Below the pieces are notes generated by a model. It was not told the DNA's origin. It did no database searches and saw nothing but the letters and a program-made list of their open reading frames with translations. Position numbers and translations under genes: made by a program. DNA of 64,000 nt from Nitrobacter sp047149785 (GTDB lineage Bacteria > Pseudomonadota > Alphaproteobacteria > Rhizobiales > Xanthobacteraceae). Shown piece after piece: positions 58,786 to 64,000 of the stretch (position 1 is the stretch's first letter; each line of letters opens with the position of its first letter). Location: positions 3,530,854-3,594,853 of the forward strand of contig NZ_BAAGBE010000001.1 in assembly GCF_047149785.1 (NCBI RefSeq), read 5' to 3'.

Positions 58786-59844
58786 TCAGGCGATGCAGCT
58801 CTCGAACCCTTCGGCGATTTTCTCTTCAGGCAGATTGCGGCCGATGAAAACGATGCGGCTTTCGCGTTTCTCGTCTTCTTTCCAGGGGCGTTGATGGTCG
58901 CCATCGAGAATCATATGCACACCCTGGAACACGAAGCGCCGATCCTCGCCCTTGAAGGCGAGGATTCCCTTGCTTCGCAAAATGTTCGGACCCTCTTTCT
59001 GCACCAGATCCTCAACCCACGGGAAAAACTTGTCGGCATCGAGCGCCTTGTCGGTTTTGAGCGAGATCGATTGCATTTCCTCGTCGTGGTAGTGCTTGAG
59101 CCCGCCATTGTGGTCCGCGTGCTCGTGCTCGTGGTCATGATGATGATCATGATCATGCCCGTGATCGTGATCATGTCCGTGATCGTGGCTGTGGTCATCG
59201 CTCTTGAGGAATGCCGGTTCGAAATCGAGAATGCGGTCGAGATCGAAGGCGTTGCGTTCCAGAATTTCGTTGAGCGGGATCTGCGCCCGCTGGGTCCTGT
59301 GCAGCTTCGCGTAAGGATTGATACTGCGGATGCGCGCTTCGACGTCGCTGAGTTCGGCGGCCGATACCAGATCGGTCTTATTGATCAGAATCACATCTGC
59401 GAAGGCGATCTGGTTCTTGGCTTCGGGTGCGTCCTTGAGCCTGTCGTTGAGCCACTTGGCGTCGGTGACGGTGACGACCGCATCGAGCTTGGTCTTCTCT
59501 CCAACATTCTCGTCGACGAAGAACGTCTGCGCCACCGGCGCTGGATCAGCGAGCCCTGTCGTCTCCACGATGATGGCGTCGAACTTGCCGTTCTTTTTCA
59601 TCAGGTCGGAGAGGATGCGCATGAGGTCGCCGCGCACGGTGCAGCAGATGCAACCGTTGTTCATCTCAAACACTTCTTCGTCCGCGCCGACGACGAGGTC
59701 GTTGTCGATGCCGATCTCGCCGAATTCGTTGACGATGACGGCGTATTTCTTGCCGTGCTCCTCCGAGAGAATGCGATTGAGCAATGTGGTCTTGCCGGCA
59801 CCGAGATAGCCGGTCAGCACGGTGACCGGGATTTTGTCAGTCAT
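58786..59844 (-). CDS. COG0523 G3E GTPase, CobW/ZNG1-like metallochaperone
   Basis: A 352-aa GTPase. Walker A GYLGAGKTT (12-20), the metal site GCICCTVR (CxCC, 65-68), Walker B-like VETTGLADP, NKTD specificity motif, a His/Asp-rich loop around residues 216-247 (HSHDHGHDHDHGHDHDHHHD), then the CobW C-terminal domain. Family members deliver zinc, cobalt or other metals to enzymes. The neighbourhood does not reveal the client. ATG 59844. Confidence 0.93.
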   Translation of the reverse strand: MTDKIPVTVLTGYLGAGKTTLLNRILSEEHGKKYAVIVNEFGEIGIDNDLVVGADEEVFEMNNGCICCTVRGDLMRILSDLMKKNGKFDAIIVETTGLADPAPVAQTFFVDENVGEKTKLDAVVTVTDAKWLNDRLKDAPEAKNQIAFADVILINKTDLVSAAELSDVEARIRSINPYAKLHRTQRAQIPLNEILERNAFDLDRILDFEPAFLKSDDHSHDHGHDHDHGHDHDHHHDHEHEHADHNGGLKHYHDEEMQSISLKTDKALDADKFFPWVEDLVQKEGPNILRSKGILAFKGEDRRFVFQGVHMILDGDHQRPWKEDEKRESRIVFIGRNLPEEKIAEGFESCIA

Positions 59845-59963
59845 TTGGTTCCTCCGCTGGTCCAGCTATATAGGCATCCAGCCGGTTTGCATCAATTGCC
59901 GCGAGGACGGCGTCAGACTTACAAGCTGTCGCTCGTGCCGCCGGCCTTTTACCCGATTATCGA

Positions 59964-60227
59964 TCAGTTTTCCTGCTTCGCCGCATTCGGCTGCGCATCG
60001 TCGGTTTCGCGCGTCAGCAGTCCGGCGCTTAACAGCCCTGCGATGAAAATGTCGGCGCTGACCGTCGAAACGTGAATGCCCTCCTGGAACATGCGATCGG
60101 CGACCGCTTCCATATATGCGCGGTCGCTCAGATTTTGCTCGTTCCAGCTCGATTCGCGCAGGCGGCGGATTGCATCCACCGACGTTTCGGCTTCGATCAG
60201 CAGCCCCTGGTTGGTACGGTATCGCAT
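59964..60227 (-). CDS. Conserved hypothetical, 87 aa
   Basis: A small soluble protein beginning MRYRTNQGLLIEAETSVDAI, with alternating helix-like charged segments. It is not recognised as a named family. ATG 60227 lies just beside a family A repeat whose end is about 14 bp away. It has the coding character of a real gene. Confidence 0.6.
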   Translation of the reverse strand: MRYRTNQGLLIEAETSVDAIRRLRESSWNEQNLSDRAYMEAVADRMFQEGIHVSTVSADIFIAGLLSAGLLTRETDDAQPNAAKQEN

Positions 60228-60762
60228 TGTTATCCTCTCCTTATAGCGTTTTCGAGCGAAGCGGATACCGGCTCGCTTGACGAAAACGCGTCAAATCGAA
60301 ATCCGAGCGCCCGCTTCTGATGCCATCGGAAGCGAAAAGGCGCTGGGCAGCGGTTTCTGCGTCTCTGGCGCGGGCCCTTATCACGGACTGCTTTGCCTGT
60401 TCCTACGGCAATCTGATCGGACTGGCACGCGGGAACTGCTGGAATAGCGCCGGACTTTGCAATTGCCAATCCAGGCTGTCTGTCCTGCCGCCGCGCTGCC
60501 CACGACCGGCGATACCTCATTTAGACGTTGCTATGAAGAAATTCCGACCCTGTCGACCGGAAAATAGATTTCGTTGCCGGTGCCGGCAGAGCGACTTCTG
60601 CGTCCGATGCCGGTCGCAACCGAATGCGAAAACCATGATCGCCTGGCGAGCGCCGCTATCGATCCAAAATGCCCGAGCGGCGCCGGGTGCGAAATATAAA
60701 ATATTATGGTCTGTCTTCGCGTTTCGCGGCGGCGATGCTGCGCCTTTCCTCACCAATCCGGG
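60228..60762. other. 535-bp gap with a family A repeat
   Basis: 60242-60345 is repeat. A 160-codon plus-strand frame (60320-60802) is Cys- and Arg-rich without domain character and runs into the repeat, so I do not call it. 60350-60762 holds nothing I can support. Confidence 0.55.
60242..60345. repeat. Family A repeat, forward copy
   Basis: TATAGCGTTTTCGAGCGAAG, CGGATACCGGCTCGCTTGAC, GAAAACGCGTCAAATC, and a hairpin end CGCTTCTGATGCCATCGGAA with GCGAAAAGGC. Confidence 0.8.
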
Positions 60763-61065
60763 TCACTCGGCAAGCACAACCATTTCGCCTTCGATGACCT
60801 GATATTCGGCTAGAAGATCTGGAGTAGCTTCTGAATCCACGGTGATTTCGGCATCGGGAAGGCATTCCTTGACCGCTCGGAGAGCCTCGGCCTGGTCGGA
60901 AATGGCGACAAGAATGAATTCGCGGCGCAATGCGCCGCTGGCGCCTCTGCCCGGCCTTACAGAACTGATCTTCCAACCCTTCAGCATATCTATACTATGA
61001 CACGGATTTTCGCCGGCGTACATATCCGGGTCGGACGTATTATCGTGTTGCGATTGCTTTGCCAC
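60763..61065 (-). CDS. Hypothetical protein, up to 100 aa
   Basis: The C-terminal ~75 residues look like a small alpha/beta domain (LRREFILVAISDQAEALRAV, LLAEYQVIEGEMVVLAE). The start is uncertain: GTG 61065 gives 100 aa and ATG 60987 gives 74 aa, and neither has a strong ribosome site. No function is known. Confidence 0.55.
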   Translation of the reverse strand: MAKQSQHDNTSDPDMYAGENPCHSIDMLKGWKISSVRPGRGASGALRREFILVAISDQAEALRAVKECLPDAEITVDSEATPDLLAEYQVIEGEMVVLAE

Positions 61066-61372
61066 AGATCATGATGACGGGCTGGATTCGCCGATATTGC
61101 ATTGCGGCAACGACAGGCTGCCGCGACGGAAACGGGCAAACGATCGTCCCCATCCGGCTGAGCGAACCTTTCCTCTCTGAAAACAGCTTCTCACGCGCAG
61201 ACGAGCTTCTCACACGCAAATGACAAACGACATGTGTCGCGTCGCCACGAACCTCGCGCGCCGTTTTCAAACGTATCGCGCGCGAGCCCTGTCAGCAGGC
61301 CGCAACACCGTTCCCATTGAACCGGCGGGTTCCCGATTGTAAACGTCGGCCTTCGCCCGAAGAGGTCATTTA
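61066..61372. other. 307-bp gap upstream of the NTPase gene
   Basis: Contains a short direct repeat (ACGAGCTTCTCACACGCA and CAGCTTCTCACGCGCA around 61185-61220) but no gene or recognised site. Confidence 0.5.
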
Positions 61373-62641
61373 ATGTCGGAAATCGCGCTGAGCGCACTCA
61401 TCAACGTGCTGAACCGCCCCGTCCATCGGCCGAAATCTGATCAGACCGGAGGCCTTTTCGTCGGGGAGCGGCCCACGCCCTTCGTGTCGCCGGTACTGGA
61501 GATCGAGGGGGAGAGCCCGTCGGATCTCGGGAAGGAGATCATTTTTATCGAGGCGTCAGCGGCGGTCGGCAAGAGCACGTTCGCGAGACAACTATCGGCC
61601 ACGCTCGATGTGCCGATCCTCGACCTGGCTCAGGTCCCGGTTTCGGCGGGATCGCTGCGCGCTTTGCTGACCGATCTGAAGGCTGACGATAAAAGCGATC
61701 CGGTAGCCGCGTTTCACGAGGGCAGGATTCCAGTGATCGTGGATGCGTTGGACGAAGGCAGACTGGTGTCGAGCGAGACGGGCATCGAGCAGTTTCTCGA
61801 GTCCACCGCGGAGTTTCTGCGAAGCAACCGAACCGGTGGCTCGCGGCCCAAGCTTATCTTGCTGGGAAGATTTGAGTCGACCGAATTGGCGAGGGAGCAG
61901 TTCGAACGCGACGCGCCCGGGGTGACGCATGTCACGGCCAATATCGAATTCTTCGACAAAGAGGGAGCCGAGCAGTTGATCCACGCCTACGCTGCGACGG
62001 TGGCCAAGCCTGGCTCTCACTATCAGCAGCACCCGGACCAGGCGCAAGACTTCATCACCACCTTCTTCGACGCAATCGAAACGTTTCTCGGTCTGTCAGC
62101 GGGGGAATTGTGGCAGAACCAGCGAGGCAAGGTGTTTGCCGGCTACGCTCCCGTGCTTGCGGCATTGGGGTCGATCCTCGCTGCTATCGACGATTTCACC
62201 AACGTGGCCAGAAATCTTAAAGCAGACGGGGGGCGCGAGGCATGGGGTGTGATCGAAGCGGTCCTGTACGAAATTCTGGGGCGCGAACAGGACAAGTTGC
62301 GGGACGTACTGAGCGAGCGATGCGAGTCCGCGCTGCCGAATTCGGTTTATGACGTCGAGGAGCAACTGTCGCTGCTTGCTCAGTACGTCAGTTCGCAGCC
62401 GCTGGAGGGCGCCGGCCGCGTCAGGCTTTCGCCGTCCGACATGGAAAAATACAAAGAAATGGTCCGAACCTATTTGCCGCATCATCCCTTCATGCGACGG
62501 CACGAATTTGGGGACGCCGTGCTGGGTTCGGCCAGCGTGTCGCGCGCCGTTTATCACGGCACGTCGATTTCCCGGGAGCGCCTGATAAGCCTGTCGCGAC
62601 AATGGCGTCAGTCGGCGCCAACGCGTCGGCCATCACGTTGA
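61373..62641 (+). CDS. P-loop NTPase, STAND/NACHT-like, probably C-terminally truncated
   Basis: A 422-aa soluble protein. It has Walker A EASAAVGKSTFARQL (~residues 59-73), Walker B-like IPVIVDALDEGRL (~122-134), a sensor-like KLILLGRFES, and helical segments after. The layout fits STAND-type NTPases, several of which act in phage defence, but the usual long C-terminal sensor region is missing and the last ~20 residues (LSRQWRQSAPTRRPSR) look out of frame. ATG 61373 follows GAGG. No partner effector gene is adjacent. Function is inferred only at family level. Confidence 0.65.
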   Translation: MSEIALSALINVLNRPVHRPKSDQTGGLFVGERPTPFVSPVLEIEGESPSDLGKEIIFIEASAAVGKSTFARQLSATLDVPILDLAQVPVSAGSLRALLTDLKADDKSDPVAAFHEGRIPVIVDALDEGRLVSSETGIEQFLESTAEFLRSNRTGGSRPKLILLGRFESTELAREQFERDAPGVTHVTANIEFFDKEGAEQLIHAYAATVAKPGSHYQQHPDQAQDFITTFFDAIETFLGLSAGELWQNQRGKVFAGYAPVLAALGSILAAIDDFTNVARNLKADGGREAWGVIEAVLYEILGREQDKLRDVLSERCESALPNSVYDVEEQLSLLAQYVSSQPLEGAGRVRLSPSDMEKYKEMVRTYLPHHPFMRRHEFGDAVLGSASVSRAVYHGTSISRERLISLSRQWRQSAPTRRPSR

Positions 62642-62698
62642 TCACGCAAGGGTCGAAGTCTAACAAGCGTTGCGGCTAAGCAGAACAGATTTGATGTC

Positions 62699-63151
62699 TC
62701 ACGGGGTCAGGCGGCCAGTGGCCGTCAACCACCACTGCGGCGCCCGAAGTCCGGTGACGGCGTCGAAGGCATCGTAGGGTTTGATATCGAGAACCGGTGT
62801 GCCGTCGTAGGCGTCCAATGCCTTGACAGTCAGAATGTTCTCGTCGCGCTTCAGCAATTCGACCACGGCCAGCCCGATCGGATTGGGCCGTTCCGGGCCG
62901 CGGGCGCAGAACAAACCCACCTCGGGCAGATCGGCGCGATACCGAGGATGCGTGGTTAACGGAACGGGCTTGCCGACGAGTTGATCCATCCAAAACAGCA
63001 CGATCAGATGTGACCAATCCTCGATGCCGGTCAGCGCCGCCGCGAGATCCTCGCGGACGACGATGTCCGCGACAATGTCGCGACGGGACATTCGCACGCC
63101 ATTCGCGAACGGGCTGCGCACGGTGGCTATCGATTGCATGCTGATCGTCAT
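62699..63151 (-). CDS. trmO: tRNA t6A37 N6-methyltransferase (TrmO/TsaA family)
   Basis: A 150-aa beta-barrel SAM-dependent methyltransferase that methylates t6A37 to m6t6A37 in tRNA-Thr. Family features: IATVRSPFANG at the N-terminus, LIVLFWMDQL, and the SAM/dimer motif ARGPERPNPIGLAVVELL and VLDIKPYDAFD. The shared t6A pathway links it functionally to tsaC at 3.0-4.0 kb. Confidence 0.93.
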   Translation of the reverse strand: MTISMQSIATVRSPFANGVRMSRRDIVADIVVREDLAAALTGIEDWSHLIVLFWMDQLVGKPVPLTTHPRYRADLPEVGLFCARGPERPNPIGLAVVELLKRDENILTVKALDAYDGTPVLDIKPYDAFDAVTGLRAPQWWLTATGRLTP

Positions 63152-63926
63152 TTGGGATGTCCCGGGAGGAGGCCTGCGCCAAAGATATTATTCCTGTATT
63201 ATTCCTGCGCGCTTTCCATTGTCAGTTAATTCCGGTCGCGGCGCATGGAGGGTCGACGCTCGAAATTCGCGAACTGCGTCGAGAACATGGAACCTCGGCG
63301 TTGAACGACCTTGTCGTGCTGATGTGCTCGTGCTGATTGCTCATGACCGAATTCGAGTTTTGCTGTTTGCTCACGGGAATGTCGAGCACGCATTGGAGGC
63401 ATGCGATCCAGCGCAGGAAACGAAATCGCGAACCCGTGTTTCAAGGCTCTGTCTTTAAGATGCTCAGGTCGCAAAGGGATGGACCTCGTGTTTGCGCTTC
63501 GACAAATGATTGCGCGACAAAGCCGCGAATGTCACTGAAAAGCTGTTTCGGGCGCAAAACATGCGTAATCTCGCTGCGATGATGGTATTGCAAAGTTATC
63601 GCTGCCTGGAACTTAGTACATGGTCAAGAAAGAGTAAGAAGATTCCGGTCGCTGATTGCGCGATCGCAACTTATCTCATCTGATCGTCGACACGCACCTT
63701 CGCGCATTGAATCAAAAAACCTCAACGAGACGCTTGCTGCTGCTGCGGAGACGCAATCAGTCTTCATGATCGTTATAATATCGGTCGTTGCCGCATAGCA
63801 GCATGAACGGCGCTTGCATCTTAAAATATACTCCTTTAAGAAACGGCCGGTACGTAATGCGCTTGTTGGGTCGTGTCGAAGGCCGCCAGGTGCTGGTACG
63901 GATTTATGACAAGGAGCGCGAGCGGC
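63152..63926. other. 775-bp gap without a gene
   Basis: No supported frame. AT content rises toward 63600-63840, and a TATAAT hexamer at 63774-63779 lacks a matching -35. It may hold the promoter of the partial gene at 63927. Confidence 0.5.
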
Positions 63927-64000
63927 ATGAAGATGTCGAAGGGCCTGATTGGCCGCCGGTTTGGCCGCCGGTTTCTGGGATTGGCGTTTTTGTTGGCGGC
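63927..64000 (+). CDS. N-terminus of an exported protein, cut by the window end
   Basis: ATG 63927 follows AAGGAG (63911-63916) and opens a signal-peptide-like sequence MKMSKGLIGRRFGRRFLGLA then FLLA, with a basic n-region and a hydrophobic core. A 12-bp direct duplication (GGCCGCCGGTTT twice) encodes GRRFGRRF. The rest lies outside the window. A second open frame from 63857 runs the same way but looks less protein-like. Confidence 0.6.
   Translation, partial: MKMSKGLIGRRFGRRFLGLAFLLA

Noticed and set aside
58891..60075. 394-codon plus-strand frame
   Set aside because: Antisense to the CobW-like GTPase. Its Val/Ile/Met-rich stretch is the complement of the His-rich loop.
60320..60802. 160-codon plus-strand frame rich in Cys and Arg
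   Set aside because: Begins inside a family A repeat, has no ribosome site or domain, and overlaps a more plausible minus-strand gene.
1..64000. CRISPR array or complete insertion sequence
   Set aside because: No regularly spaced direct repeats with unique spacers and no transposase gene were seen. The repeats found are dispersed palindromes.

Overview
The window looks like chromosomal DNA of an autotrophic alphaproteobacterium of the Bradyrhizobium/Nitrobacter/Rhodopseudomonas group. This is inferred from four things: a complete form IC RuBisCO (cbb) operon, a FocA/NirC-type formate/nitrite channel, a CycM-type membrane-anchored cytochrome c, and alphaproteobacterial markers (TrcR/DUF1013, NdvA, the HIG1-cobalamin adenosyltransferase-etfBA cluster, the argH-lptM-lysA cluster). 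Nitrobacter is the best single guess but is not proven. GC content is high and most genes are ordinary housekeeping genes. Short imperfect-palindrome repeats of at least three families are scattered between them.

Layout. 0-4 kb: SRAP protein, FAD-linked 2-hydroxyacid oxidase, Sua5/TsaC and tRNA-Pro. 4.3-11.6 kb: the Calvin cycle locus, with cbbR divergent from cbbF-cbbP-(small ORF)-cbbA-cbbL-cbbS-cbbX. A dyad lies in the cbbR/cbbF gap, a terminator-like hairpin lies between cbbS and cbbX, and two more hairpins follow cbbX. 11.7-28.9 kb: propionyl-CoA synthetase, TrcR, ispH-thrB-rnhA, peroxiredoxin, fadD, D,D-carboxypeptidase, NdvA, a solitary substrate-binding protein, hisE and small exported or hypothetical proteins. 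29-34 kb: tRNA-Leu, a periplasmic thiol cluster (DsbB, two small PsiF-like proteins, DsbA-like), a truncated haemoglobin operon divergent from an NsrR-type regulator with an operator-like palindrome between them, and a trypsin-fold PDZ protein that has lost its catalytic triad.

34-40 kb holds the most unusual material. There is a formate/nitrite channel gene. A sequence matching the fluoride (crcB-type) riboswitch aptamer lies immediately upstream of a HEAT-repeat protein of unknown function. An HNH protein and a CLC-family channel follow. Then comes a 62-codon peptide with a double-glycine leader and a CRP/FNR-like site upstream. 40-56 kb: two hybrid histidine kinases, AlkA-like glycosylase, Glu-Q-RS, YihY, HIG1, cobalamin adenosyltransferase, EtfBA, 3-hydroxybutyryl-CoA dehydrogenase, a TlpA-like thioredoxin, argH-lptM-lysA (lysA has a structured leader with a possible 9-codon leader peptide), cytochrome c and SufT.

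56-64 kb is gene-poor and repeat-rich. It carries a conserved hypothetical, a COG0523 metallochaperone GTPase, small hypotheticals, a P-loop NTPase of STAND/NACHT type that looks C-terminally truncated, TrmO, and the first 24 codons of an exported protein cut by the window end. No CRISPR array, rRNA operon or complete insertion sequence was seen.
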